A stretch of 64,000 nt of DNA from SURF-21 sp964529285 (GCA_964529285.1 CAZGWK010000001.1:62001-126000); one strand, 5' to 3'; counted from the stretch's first letter, positions 16,462 to 25,089 are shown. Program-made: numbers and translations. The notes: generated by a model not told the origin, from the sequence alone.

Positions 16462-17601
16462 ATGGGATTCTACCTGACGCCCGAGCAGGGGGCGCTGCGC
16501 AAAGAGATACGAAAACTGGCAGAGGAAAAGGTTGCCCCCAGGGCGGCGGATATAGACCGCTCCGGGGAGTATCCCTGGGACATGCAGAGACTCCTCGCTT
16601 CCCAGGGATTACTCGGCTATGCCATCCCCGAGGAGTACGGAGGGTCGGGAGCGGACCTCCTGTCCTGCTGTATAGTGGGGGAAGAACTGGCACGCATATG
16701 CGCCACGACATCCCTCATCTTCGTCGTGCAGAAACTTGCCGTGTACCCCATCGTCATAGCCGGCTCTGATGAGACGAAACAGAAGTACCTGCCTGCCGCT
16801 GCCAGAGGCGAGAAGCTGGCGGCTTTCTGCCTCACCGAGAGGGATTCCGGTTCCGACGCCGGCGCCACCAAGACGATAGCCCGCAGGCATGGCGACGATT
16901 ATATAATATCCGGCGAGAAGTGTTTTATAACCAACGGGGGACTGGCAAAGATACACTCCCTTTTCTGCATGACGGACCCCGAAAAGGGATACAGGGGCAT
17001 AAGCGCCTTCTGTGTGGGGGAGGCGGAGGGCCTCTCCGCGGGAAAGATAGAGGATAAAATGGGGCTGCGCGGCGCCCAGGTCACAGAGCTTAGCTTCGAC
17101 GAGTGCCGCGTCCCCGCCGGGGACCGCCTGGGCGAGGAGGGAACGGGTTTTGTGACCGCCATGAAGACGCTGGACAACTCCCGGCCCCTGGTGGGCGCAC
17201 AGGCCCTGGGCATCGCGCAGGGCGCCATGGAGTGCGCAGTGGAGTGGGCGCGGGAACGCCGGGCATTCGGCAAGCCCATAGGCATGCTGCAGGGGGTCGG
17301 TTTCATATTGGCGGACATGGCCACCGAGGTGGAGTCGTCCCGCCTGCTGGTGTACAAGGCCGCCAGCATGGCGGACAACAAGGACCCCGAACTGTCTATA
17401 TATTCCGCCATGTCCAAGATGAAGGCTTCTGATACGGCCATGCGGGTGACCACCGACGCCGTCCAGGTCATGGGGGGTTACGGTTACATGAAGGACCACC
17501 CGGTGGAGCGCATGATGCGCGATGCCAAGATCACGCAGATATACGAAGGCACCAACCAGGTGCAGAGGCTGGTGATCTCGCGGACGCTGCTCAAGGGGTA
17601 A
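16462..17601 (+). CDS. Acyl-CoA dehydrogenase
   Basis: FAD-dependent acyl-CoA dehydrogenase of 379 residues, close to the short-chain type. The fold is complete, with an N-terminal helical domain, a middle beta domain (CLTERDSGSDAG, and KCFITNGG) and a C-terminal helical domain. The predicted catalytic base is Glu362 in YEGTNQ, the position used by short- and medium-chain enzymes. It introduces an alpha,beta double bond into an acyl-CoA and passes electrons to an ETF, which is not encoded in this window. The ribosome binding site GGAGGAGAG precedes ATG 16462. The acyl-CoA mutase gene follows. Confidence 0.93.
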   Translation: MGFYLTPEQGALRKEIRKLAEEKVAPRAADIDRSGEYPWDMQRLLASQGLLGYAIPEEYGGSGADLLSCCIVGEELARICATTSLIFVVQKLAVYPIVIAGSDETKQKYLPAAARGEKLAAFCLTERDSGSDAGATKTIARRHGDDYIISGEKCFITNGGLAKIHSLFCMTDPEKGYRGISAFCVGEAEGLSAGKIEDKMGLRGAQVTELSFDECRVPAGDRLGEEGTGFVTAMKTLDNSRPLVGAQALGIAQGAMECAVEWARERRAFGKPIGMLQGVGFILADMATEVESSRLLVYKAASMADNKDPELSIYSAMSKMKASDTAMRVTTDAVQVMGGYGYMKDHPVERMMRDAKITQIYEGTNQVQRLVISRTLLKG

Positions 17602-17749
17602 CGGATACGGGCACCACGCGGGGGATGTGTCCTGACGGGATCCCGCATTGCTGCGGCGGGCAGCCGGGGGCCGCGCCGCTTGAGAGATGGGCGTTACCCG
17701 GGCCGCTATGCGGGAAGAAAAGATTGAAAATACTCGAAAAGAGGGGTTG

Positions 17750-19429
17750 ATGAAGATGGCAGACAGCGAGGAGATCAGGCAGGGATTGGAAGAGTGGAGG
17801 GAGGAGAAGGAGGGCTGGGAAGAGCGCAACCCGGATTTAAGGAGCGACGCCGGCATCCCGGTAAAGGACCTCTACACACCGCTTGACACCGCTGACATCG
17901 ACTACGTAAGAGATATCGGCTTTCCCGGCCGTCCGCCCTATACCAGGGGCGTTTACCCGACGATGTATCGCGGAAGGCACTGGACTATCCGCATGTTCAG
18001 CGGACATGGGACTCCGGAGGAGACCAACGACCGCTGGCGGATGCTTTACGAAGAGGGCGAGACGGGTTTTTCGGCCGCCGTGGATTCACTGACCTTCTCC
18101 GGGGTCGATCCCGACCAGGACGTGCACGGCGCAGCTCACGAGGTAGGCAAGGAAGGGGTGCCCCTCTATTCCATACGCGGCGTGGAAGCACTGGTCGAGG
18201 ACCTGCCCATCGACAAGATGAGCGTGGCCCTCGTAGTGGAGCCCATGACCTCCGCGGCGATAACCTCCATGTACTTCAACGTGGCCAGAGAGCGCGGTAT
18301 GCGCAAGGAACAGCTTGCCGGTACTACCCAGAACGATATCCTCACCATGACCATAGGCTACATACCGTGGGGATCGCTGAAACCCGCCGACCTCCTCAAG
18401 CTCGCATGCGACCTCATCGAGTACTGTACCGCGATGGGCGAGGCGCCCCGCTGGAACCCCGTCAATTTTACGACTTATAACTACCGGGAGGGCGGCATAG
18501 ACGCCGTACAGGAGATAGGGATGGGGCTGGCGAACGCCGTTGCCCATATAGAGGAACTGCTGCGGCGGGGATGGAAGATCGACGACTTCGTCCACCGGCT
18601 GGCCTTCCATCTCTCGGCACACCGTGACTTCTTCGAGGAGATCGCCAAGTACCGGGCGGCCCGCAAACTGTGGTACCGGCTGATGAAGGAACGCTACCAG
18701 CCGGAGAATCCCGATGCCTACCGGTTCCGCTTCCACGTGCAGACGGCGGGGTGCTCCCTGACGGCAAAACAGCCCAAGGTAAACATAATGCGTACCGCTT
18801 ACCAGGCGCTCGAGGCCGTCCTCGGGGGTACGCAGTCCCTGCATACCAACTCCTACGATGAAGCCATCTGTCTTCCTTCCGAGGAGTCGGTAAGGCTCGC
18901 GGTGCGCACCCAGGAACTCATCCAGGAGGAGACCGGGGTCGCCAACGTGGTGGATCCCCTGGCGGGGTCGTATTACGTGGAATCGCTCACGCGCGAGCTG
19001 GAGGAGCGCATCTGGGATTATTTCATGCACATCGAGGAAATGGGGGGCGTAGTCGAGGCCCTTAACACGGGCTGGCTCTTCAACGAGATGAGCAAGGCTT
19101 TCAACAAGCGGCGCAGGGACCAGGAGAGCGGCGACGAGAGGATAATCGGCGTCAACTGCTACGTGATGGAAGACGAAGAAACGACCCCGCCTTTCCGTAC
19201 CAATCCCAGGGCATCAGACATAGAAAAGGAGAGACTGGCAGCGCTGCGGCGGGAAAGGGACGAGACGGCGGTGGCCGGACTCCTGGACCGCTTGCGCCAG
19301 GTGTGCGAGAAAAGGGAAAACGTCCTGCCGGTGGTGAGCGAACTCACCATGGCGGGCGCCACCCTGGGCGAGATAACCGGTGTCTATCGCGAGATATGGG
19401 GCATCTGGCAGTTGCCCTTCGTAGCCTGA
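17750..19429 (+). CDS. Cobalamin-dependent acyl-CoA mutase, large subunit, divergent active site
   Basis: Protein of 559 residues covering the catalytic TIM barrel of the methylmalonyl-CoA mutase family (YPTMYRGRHWTIR near the N-terminus, AGTTQNDIL, GGTQSLHTNSYDEA, VDPLAGSYYVE). The B12 domain is a separate downstream gene. Compared with Propionibacterium MCM (from memory), the Tyr89 position is Phe83, Arg207, which holds the substrate carboxylate, is Tyr204, and catalytic His244 is Asn244. Isobutyryl-CoA-type mutases keep the histidine and have Phe and Gln at the first two sites. The substrate is therefore unlikely to be methylmalonyl-CoA and may not be a dicarboxylyl-CoA. ATG 17750 is chosen for its GAGGGG site; the frame is open back to 17687. 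Confidence 0.9.
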   Translation: MKMADSEEIRQGLEEWREEKEGWEERNPDLRSDAGIPVKDLYTPLDTADIDYVRDIGFPGRPPYTRGVYPTMYRGRHWTIRMFSGHGTPEETNDRWRMLYEEGETGFSAAVDSLTFSGVDPDQDVHGAAHEVGKEGVPLYSIRGVEALVEDLPIDKMSVALVVEPMTSAAITSMYFNVARERGMRKEQLAGTTQNDILTMTIGYIPWGSLKPADLLKLACDLIEYCTAMGEAPRWNPVNFTTYNYREGGIDAVQEIGMGLANAVAHIEELLRRGWKIDDFVHRLAFHLSAHRDFFEEIAKYRAARKLWYRLMKERYQPENPDAYRFRFHVQTAGCSLTAKQPKVNIMRTAYQALEAVLGGTQSLHTNSYDEAICLPSEESVRLAVRTQELIQEETGVANVVDPLAGSYYVESLTRELEERIWDYFMHIEEMGGVVEALNTGWLFNEMSKAFNKRRRDQESGDERIIGVNCYVMEDEETTPPFRTNPRASDIEKERLAALRRERDETAVAGLLDRLRQVCEKRENVLPVVSELTMAGATLGEITGVYREIWGIWQLPFVA

Positions 19430-19444
19430 GATGGGAGGAGTGAG

Positions 19445-19852
19445 ATGGAGAAAAAGATAAGGGTCCTCCTCTTCAAGCCGGGCCTCGACGGCCACTGGCG
19501 CGGGATCATGACCGTCTCGAAGGCGCTCTCCGAGGCGGGAATGGAGACGATATTCTTTGGGTTCAAGACCGTCGCGGGAGTGGTCGAGGCGGCCATCCAG
19601 GAGGACGTTGACATTATAGGCTTCTCCGTGCATTCCGGTGCGCATCTCGAGTGGGCCGGCGAGCTCGTGAGGGAGTTGGAGGAGAAGGGCGCCAGAGAAG
19701 ATTTCATATTGCTCGTCGGAGGGGTATTCCCGGAGCAGGACCACGCCGAGCTGAAGAAGATAGGCATGCACGGTGTCTTCGGGCCCGGCAGTGCGACCGC
19801 TGACATCGTCGCCTTTATAGAGGAAATAACGGGAAGCGTGAAAGTCGATTGA
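19445..19852 (+). CDS. Cobalamin-binding subunit of the acyl-CoA mutase
   Basis: B12-binding domain protein of 135 residues. The lower-ligand motif DxHxxG is LDGHWRG (Asp15, His17, Gly20), followed by the second cobalamin motif FSVHSGAH and the glycine pair in LLVGGVFPEQD. It is the separate small subunit that carries adenosylcobalamin for the large subunit encoded 15 bases upstream, as in ICM- and archaeal MCM-type enzymes. It starts at ATG 19445 after a GGGAGGAG site. No MeaB/ArgK-type chaperone gene is in this window. Confidence 0.93.
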   Translation: MEKKIRVLLFKPGLDGHWRGIMTVSKALSEAGMETIFFGFKTVAGVVEAAIQEDVDIIGFSVHSGAHLEWAGELVRELEEKGAREDFILLVGGVFPEQDHAELKKIGMHGVFGPGSATADIVAFIEEITGSVKVD

Positions 19853-19884
19853 GGGCGGAGGGATAAAGACACCTGCAGGTTAAC

Positions 19885-19925
19885 GGGCGGACCGTCGAAG
19901 ACGCTCATGGGACGGACGACCGCCC
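19885..19925 (+). other. Stem-loop between mutase small subunit and thiolase
   Basis: GGGCGG (19885-19890) pairs with CCGCCC (19920-19925), and CCGTC (19892-19896) pairs with GACGG (19911-19915), giving an 11-bp interrupted stem. There is no following U-run, so it is more likely an mRNA-processing or stability element than a terminator. The thiolase ribosome binding site follows 18 bases later. Confidence 0.4.
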
Positions 19926-19956
19926 GGTACCGCTAGCAACTTAAGGAGGTCGGGTG

Positions 19957-21222
19957 ATGTCGGGAAAGAGAAAGCTGGGCAGGGGAGTGGCCATCGTCGG
20001 AGCGGGCATGTCGAATTTCGGGATGTTCCCGGACAAGGACTCCAAAGACGTCTTCGCCGAGGCCTACAGCGAGATGCTCGAGAACGTGGACAAGGGAATC
20101 GATCCCGCGGACATCGAGGCTGCGTGGATCGGCAATTTCAGCAACGATTTCTTCGTTCACCAGGCGCACTGGGGGCCTATAATCGCGGATCTGGCCGGAT
20201 TGGCGCCCAAGGCGGTGACGCGGACCGAGGGCGCTTGTGCCTCCAGCACCCTGGCGATGAGAGACGGTCTCATGGCTATCGCTTCCGGCATGTACGATAT
20301 CGTGCTTGCGGGCGGGGTGGAGGAGATGTCCAAATGTAGCACTGAGGAGGTCACCGAGGGGCTGGCCCTGGCCACGTCCCCCTACGAGGGACAGGCGGGT
20401 TATACTTTTCCCGGCGTCTTCGGGGCCCTGGCTACCGCTTATTTCAATAAATACGGGGCGGGGCGGGAGCACCTCATGAACATCACCATCAAGAGCCATA
20501 ATAGCGCTCCCCTCAATCCCAAGGCGCAGTTCAAGCAGACCATAGCGGACCTCATGCAGGCGAAAAAGGCAAGGGCCGAGAAGAAGGGCCAGCCCGTACC
20601 GGACTGGGCCGATGAGAAGGAAGCTCTGTGGGACCCCTCCTTCAACCCGCCGGTAGCCTGGCCAATGCACCTGTACGATTGCTGCCCCATAAGCGACGGG
20701 GCCAGCTGCATACTCCTGGTGGCGGAGGAGATCGCCAAGGATTTCACCGACGATCCCATCTACGTAGTGGGATTCGGACAGGGGAGCGGCAGGGGCCTGC
20801 ACGCCTGCCCCAGTCTCACCTCATTCGAGGCCAACAAGCAGGCTGCCGCCGAGGCCTACGGTACTTCGGGGTTGACCCCCAAGGACATCCAGTTCGCAGA
20901 GGTACACGACTGCTTCAGCATCGCGGAACTCATCCACATAGAGGACCTGGGATTCTTCGAGGAAGGCAAGGGATTCAAGGCCATAGCGGAGGGCGAGACC
21001 AGGCGCGACGGGCGCATGCCTATCAATACCTCGGGTGGCCTCAAATGCAAGGGGCACCCCGTGGGCGCTACGGGGACGGCACAGATGTTCGAAATCTGGA
21101 AGCAGCTGCGCGGGGAAGCGGGTGAACGGCAGATCCCGGGAAGGGACCTCTACGTCGGGGCTACCCAGAACCTGGGCGGCACCGGCGGCACCTGCACCTT
21201 CACCATATTCGAAAGGAGATAG
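19957..21222 (+). CDS. SCP2-type thiolase family protein
   Basis: Thiolase-fold protein of 421 residues of the SCP2/archaeal subgroup. The nucleophilic cysteine is Cys94 in EGACASS, the VHDCFSIAEL segment carries an active-site histidine, and GHPVGATG lies near the C-terminus. It probably cleaves (or forms) a C-C bond of a 3-ketoacyl-CoA using CoA. Members of this subgroup often work as a complex with a DUF35 protein, and one is encoded 4 bases downstream. ATG 19957 is used because it follows a strong AAGGAGGT site; an adjacent GTG at 19954 is also in frame. Confidence 0.9.
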   Translation: MSGKRKLGRGVAIVGAGMSNFGMFPDKDSKDVFAEAYSEMLENVDKGIDPADIEAAWIGNFSNDFFVHQAHWGPIIADLAGLAPKAVTRTEGACASSTLAMRDGLMAIASGMYDIVLAGGVEEMSKCSTEEVTEGLALATSPYEGQAGYTFPGVFGALATAYFNKYGAGREHLMNITIKSHNSAPLNPKAQFKQTIADLMQAKKARAEKKGQPVPDWADEKEALWDPSFNPPVAWPMHLYDCCPISDGASCILLVAEEIAKDFTDDPIYVVGFGQGSGRGLHACPSLTSFEANKQAAAEAYGTSGLTPKDIQFAEVHDCFSIAELIHIEDLGFFEEGKGFKAIAEGETRRDGRMPINTSGGLKCKGHPVGATGTAQMFEIWKQLRGEAGERQIPGRDLYVGATQNLGGTGGTCTFTIFERR

Positions 21223-21226
21223 GGCA

Positions 21227-21643
21227 ATGGAAGAACGGGCTTTCAGCGATATCACCTACCGTCAGTTCCTGGAAGAGGACAAGTTCATGGGCTCGAAATG
21301 CGTGAAATGCGGGCAGCTCTACGTGCCCCCTCGCCATTTCTGCATCGCGTGCTTCGGCGAGGACATGGAGTGGCACGAGATGGAGGGCGAAGGCGAACTT
21401 TCCGCCTTTACCTGCATATTCGTAGCTCCCCCTCATATGGTAGCCATGGGTTACGATCGCAAGAACCCCTACTGCACCGGAGTGGTGACCCTCAAGGAGG
21501 GCCCCAGGATGGTCGCCCGTATAGAAGGGGTGGAGGCTGCCAACCCCGATTCCATCAAGATAGGCACGCCCATGAAAGTTGAGTTCGTACACCGCGGGGA
21601 AGGGGAGGAGGCCACCACCTACCTGGCGTTCAGGCCCAGTTGA
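21227..21643 (+). CDS. DUF35 zinc-ribbon/OB-fold protein, thiolase partner
   Basis: Protein of 138 residues. The N-terminal rubredoxin-like zinc ribbon has Cys25, Cys28, Cys39 and Cys42 (CVKC ... CIAC). An OB-fold follows (about residues 50-135, with GELSAFTCI). DUF35 proteins bind SCP2-type thiolases or aldolases and help hold or channel acyl-CoA substrates, as in archaeal HMG-CoA synthesis and the Ltp2 aldolase of steroid degradation. The start ATG 21227 follows GAAAGGAG at the end of the thiolase gene. This is the last gene of the plus-strand cluster; the next gene is convergent. Confidence 0.9.
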   Translation: MEERAFSDITYRQFLEEDKFMGSKCVKCGQLYVPPRHFCIACFGEDMEWHEMEGEGELSAFTCIFVAPPHMVAMGYDRKNPYCTGVVTLKEGPRMVARIEGVEAANPDSIKIGTPMKVEFVHRGEGEEATTYLAFRPS

Positions 21644-21700
21644 CCCGGGGGTTGGTTCGCGCGGCACAGTGGCCGCGGGCATGCACGGGCTCCCCGGCGC

Positions 21701-22753
21701 TCACAGCGTTTTTGCCGTCAAGGTGAGGGTGCCGCGCTCGTCATGTTCGTAGCTCAAGCTCGAGCTCTTCCCGCTGAGCAGCTCGCATATCCCCTGCAGC
21801 AATCCCGCCACCAGCAGGTGCGGCAGGGCGTTATCGACTGTCGCTTCCATGCCGCCGGCGGAGGTATCGAAGTTCACGATGTTGCCCATGCCCCGCAGCG
21901 CCACCTGCCGCATGAGGTAACCCGGCTCGCGGCGCACTTCCTCCATCTGCACGGTCTCGACGACGTAGCGGCGCTGGGCCTCCACGATGGTCCTGGATAG
22001 CTCCTCACCCAGCTCGTCCTCGAGTTCGCGGAACACGGACTGGATGCCCTCCGCACCGAGGACGGCCATTCTCCTCCCCGTGTTACGGTCGGTGATGGTA
22101 CCTTCCTCCAGGTCCCAGGTATAGTCCTTGAATTCCAGAGGGATGCCGCACTGCGGGCAGCGGTCATATGATATCGCCCCCGCAATGCGGGGGAGGACCT
22201 TGCGCTCGAGGCGGGATACGATCTCTTCCTCCAGTTCCTCTCCCGGCGTGATGGTGATCACCAGCCCCCCGTCCCTCTCCTCGAACTGGAGTTCGGCCGG
22301 GACCCCCTCAACCACGTTGAAGACAGCCGCGATATCGCCGCTGAAGAGAGTGCGGGAGTAGATATTGCGGCCGAAGACCTTTATGAACTCGCCCGCCTTG
22401 AAATCTACGAGCTCGTAATGGCCGTAGCCAAGTATGGAACCCCGAGCGGCTATGGTCTCGTACACCTTGCGGCGCAGCAGGGCCTTGACGATCAGTAGCT
22501 TCAGGCCCGAGAACATGCCCTGTACGTAATTGAGGGTGGACTTGCGCTTGCCCTCGATGACGATGCGGTCTATGAGCACGCCGACCAGCTCCTCCAGGTT
22601 CGCGAGCATGCGGTTCATGCCCTCGGCCTCGTAGAATATCACGCGGTGGTCCGGGTTTTTCGTCTGGGTAATGGTACCGTCTGGATTCCACGAGTTCTCC
22701 CTGGAGAACTCCTCCGGTACCCCGCATAATGAACATATCTTGACCCTGGCCAT
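21701..22753 (-). CDS. Unrecognised protein with two tandem CxxC repeats
   Basis: Protein of 350 residues not assigned to a family. It is built from two diverged copies of a domain of about 170-190 residues. The first starts at Cys7/Cys10 (CSLCGVPEEF) and the second at Cys199/Cys202 (CPQCGIPLEF). In both, a Trp and the tetrapeptide GTIT follow about 15-20 residues later, then an AEG-containing helix, and both end in a beta-rich segment (DGGLVITIT; RGTLTLTA). Each CxxC pair could supply two zinc ligands, so a shared metal site is possible. There is no signal peptide or transmembrane helix. It converges on the acyl-CoA cluster, and its ATG has a GGGGGCAGGAG site. Confidence 0.75.
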   Translation of the reverse strand: MARVKICSLCGVPEEFSRENSWNPDGTITQTKNPDHRVIFYEAEGMNRMLANLEELVGVLIDRIVIEGKRKSTLNYVQGMFSGLKLLIVKALLRRKVYETIAARGSILGYGHYELVDFKAGEFIKVFGRNIYSRTLFSGDIAAVFNVVEGVPAELQFEERDGGLVITITPGEELEEEIVSRLERKVLPRIAGAISYDRCPQCGIPLEFKDYTWDLEEGTITDRNTGRRMAVLGAEGIQSVFRELEDELGEELSRTIVEAQRRYVVETVQMEEVRREPGYLMRQVALRGMGNIVNFDTSAGGMEATVDNALPHLLVAGLLQGICELLSGKSSSLSYEHDERGTLTLTAKTL

Positions 22754-23323
22754 CTCCTGCCCCCTTCATTCTCAGGATTACCCCTGGCGCCGGCGCGGCA
22801 CGCGCTCTGTCCGTACGCTTCGAGTATAAAGGTTACCGGTAGGTATGAAAATATTTCCAGCAGTAATCAGACACTGGAATGGTAATTGTATGTTACAAAC
22901 ATGATAAGCACTGTATGTACCTATTCATATACCCAAACATGGAGAAATTGGCTTATCGGCGCGCCTCCGTTTGTGAGCAGCATAATGCAGGCATGGGGTG
23001 AAAGCCGCTGGTTACGGTCGCAAGCAGGCGTGGCTCGAAGTGAGATATCCTTATCTGGACGCCTCCAGGCGCAAGGGCATGCAGAAGGTGGGGCGAAAGG
23101 CAATGGGAGTGCTAGGACGCTTTGCGCGGGCTCGAGAGCGTGCGGGATGTCCGTGACGGAACGTAAAAGCGCATGGCGACGGCGGAGGCCGGCGGAAAAT
23201 CGCCCGTACAACATAAACGCCGATAATATATCTTATGTAAAGTTAACATAACTAGCTATTTCCCCTTGTGCGACGCCTCTCATATACCGCGAATCCCTCG
23301 ACTTCTCGCCCTCCGCGTCTATA
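22754..23323. other. Long spacer with two small inverted repeats
   Basis: No credible gene is seen on either strand; the open frames lack ribosome binding sites or family features. Two short palindromes are present: ATGTT-aca-AACAT at 22890-22902 and TTATGT-N7-ACATAA at 23233-23251. The second overlaps an AGTTAAC resembling the PadR operator half-site. The stretch 22800-22900 should hold the promoter of the minus-strand duplicated-CxxC gene. Confidence 0.4.
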
Positions 23324-23352
23324 AAGGGCCCGCAGCGAAGGCGGGCCCTTTT
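23324..23352 (-). terminator. Terminator of the acyl-CoA ligase gene
   Basis: A perfect 10-bp stem, AAGGGCCCGC/GCGGGCCCTT, with a 7-base loop. Read on the minus strand it follows the ligase stop by about 15 bases and runs into TTTAT. The plus-strand reading also has a short T-run. Confidence 0.85.
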
Positions 23353-23367
23353 CCCTGAAGCTGGCGT

Positions 23368-25089
23368 TTATACCTCGAGGTCCTGTGCCTGGTCCCGCAG
23401 CTCGCGCCTGAGGATCTTTCCCGCTCCGCTGGCTGGCAGCGCCTCTACTATCCTGATCGCGCGTACCTTCTTATATGCAGCCAGCTTTTCGTTGGCATAT
23501 GCGAGGAGCTCATCCTCGCCGGCTTCCTGGCCGGGATTCAACTCCACGAAGGCGATGGGTATATCGCCTGCGCGCTCGTCGTATTTCCCCACAACGGCGG
23601 ATTGAGCTATCGCGGGGTGGGCGTTGAGAACATCCTCGAGATCGCGCGGATAGACGTTGTAGCCTTTATAGATGAGCATATCCTTCTTGCGGTCTACGAT
23701 GTACAGGTAGCCGTCCTCGTCGAATTTTCCGATATCGCCCGTATATAACCAGCCTTCGCGCAATACCCCTGCCGTCTCCTCGGATTTGTTCCAATAGCCC
23801 AGCATCACCTGGGGGCCCTTGATGCAGATCTCTCCTATCTCCCCTACCGCCATCTCCTCCTCGCCCTTCTCGGGCTCCATTATCCTGATCTCCGTGTCCT
23901 GCATGGGAAGCCCGACGGACCCGAGGCGGAACCCTTCCCGGCTGGGAGGGTTGGCGCAGCAACCCATGGTGCACTCGGAGAGGCCGTAGGCTTCGCATAT
24001 CACGCCGGGTATTTTATCGCTAAGGGTCTCCAGGAGATGACGTGGGATGGGAGCGGCTCCCGAGGCGACCATCCTGATGTCGGAGAAGTCGGTATCCTGG
24101 AACAGCGGGTTCTCCACCAGGGGGATAAAGAGCTGAGGTGCCCCGCCGAAAACGGTGGCGCGGTACCTGGAAATAGCCTGCAGGTACTCCGTCGGGTCGA
24201 AGCGCGGGAAGACCACCAGCGTATTCCCGCCCAGTAGCTGCATGGAGAGATATCCGATGGCCCCCATGGCGTGGAACCAGGGCACCACGATAAGGGAGAT
24301 CTCCGTACCCTGGCTGACGGGATGATCTTCGTCGCGGTCGCCCTCCATGCGCTTGACCTTGAACATGCCGTCCTCGTAGAGGATATCCCCACCGCCGAAC
24401 CAGTAAGCGAACTGGCAGCAATTGACCACCCCGTTGTAGTGGGTGATCATCACCCCTTTCGGGGTCCCCGTTGTGCCGCCGGTATAAGCGATATGGGCCA
24501 GGTCCTCCCTGGCGTCGAACTCCACCTGCGGCGGCTCGGCGGGATAGTCGCTTAGCATGCTCACGAAGTCTATGGTCCCCTCCGGCAACGGCTGTTTCTG
24601 CAGCATCTTCACGGGAGCGGACAACGGAGGGTAGCAATCCGCCAGGCTGACAACGATGGTGCGTTTTACCGGGCTATTGGGGATGACCTGCTGCGGGACG
24701 CCGAAAAGCATATCCAATCCGATGAAGGTCTCGACCTCCGCGTCGTTGAGCTGGAAGTCTATCTCCCTCTCCGCCAGCAGGGGGCTCATGGGCACGAAGA
24801 TGGCGCCTGCCTTGAGCAGCCCGTAATAGGCTATGGCGAACTGGGGGCAGTTGGGAAGGTGTATTCCCACCCGGTCCCCCTTCTTGACCCCCATAGCCGC
24901 AAGGGCGGTCGCGAAACGGTCCGAAAGGGTGTCCAGTTCCTGGAAGGTTATCTCCATTCCCCCGAAGATGATGGCGTTACGCCACGGCCACTGCAGGGTT
25001 GCAGAGCGCAAGATCTGTTGAATGGGTACCTCCGGGTAAGAAAGGTTCTCAAAAACACCCTTCGGCCAGTACTTGAAGTTCTTTTCCAT
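23368..25089 (-). CDS. AMP-forming acyl-CoA synthetase/ligase
   Basis: Adenylate-forming ligase of 573 residues that activates a carboxylic acid with ATP and CoA. The P-loop is YTGGTTGTPKGV, the A5 motif YGLSECT, then YTGDIG (motif A7) and, at the C-terminus, a lysine in SGAGKILRREL matching the adenylation lysine. The long N-terminal domain resembles long- and medium-chain fatty-acid ligases, but the acid cannot be read from the sequence. It probably feeds acyl-CoA into the plus-strand cluster 1.7 kb away. It is a single-gene transcript closed by the hairpin at 23324-23352. Confidence 0.92.
   Translation of the reverse strand: MEKNFKYWPKGVFENLSYPEVPIQQILRSATLQWPWRNAIIFGGMEITFQELDTLSDRFATALAAMGVKKGDRVGIHLPNCPQFAIAYYGLLKAGAIFVPMSPLLAEREIDFQLNDAEVETFIGLDMLFGVPQQVIPNSPVKRTIVVSLADCYPPLSAPVKMLQKQPLPEGTIDFVSMLSDYPAEPPQVEFDAREDLAHIAYTGGTTGTPKGVMITHYNGVVNCCQFAYWFGGGDILYEDGMFKVKRMEGDRDEDHPVSQGTEISLIVVPWFHAMGAIGYLSMQLLGGNTLVVFPRFDPTEYLQAISRYRATVFGGAPQLFIPLVENPLFQDTDFSDIRMVASGAAPIPRHLLETLSDKIPGVICEAYGLSECTMGCCANPPSREGFRLGSVGLPMQDTEIRIMEPEKGEEEMAVGEIGEICIKGPQVMLGYWNKSEETAGVLREGWLYTGDIGKFDEDGYLYIVDRKKDMLIYKGYNVYPRDLEDVLNAHPAIAQSAVVGKYDERAGDIPIAFVELNPGQEAGEDELLAYANEKLAAYKKVRAIRIVEALPASGAGKILRRELRDQAQDLEV

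Noticed and set aside
16609..17856. Long minus-strand open frame (over 400 codons) opposite the acyl-CoA dehydrogenase
   Set aside because: It is the reverse complement of a well-conserved gene with clear family motifs; GC-rich third positions leave the antisense frame open by chance. No ribosome binding site or domain is present.
18086..19030. Minus-strand open frame of 314 codons opposite the mutase large subunit
   Set aside because: Antisense shadow of the mutase; no start signal and unlikely composition (very His-, Gly- and Arg-rich).
22886..23251. Plus-strand open frame of 121 codons in the 22.8-23.3 kb spacer
   Set aside because: No ribosome binding site, no domain and low-complexity basic composition.
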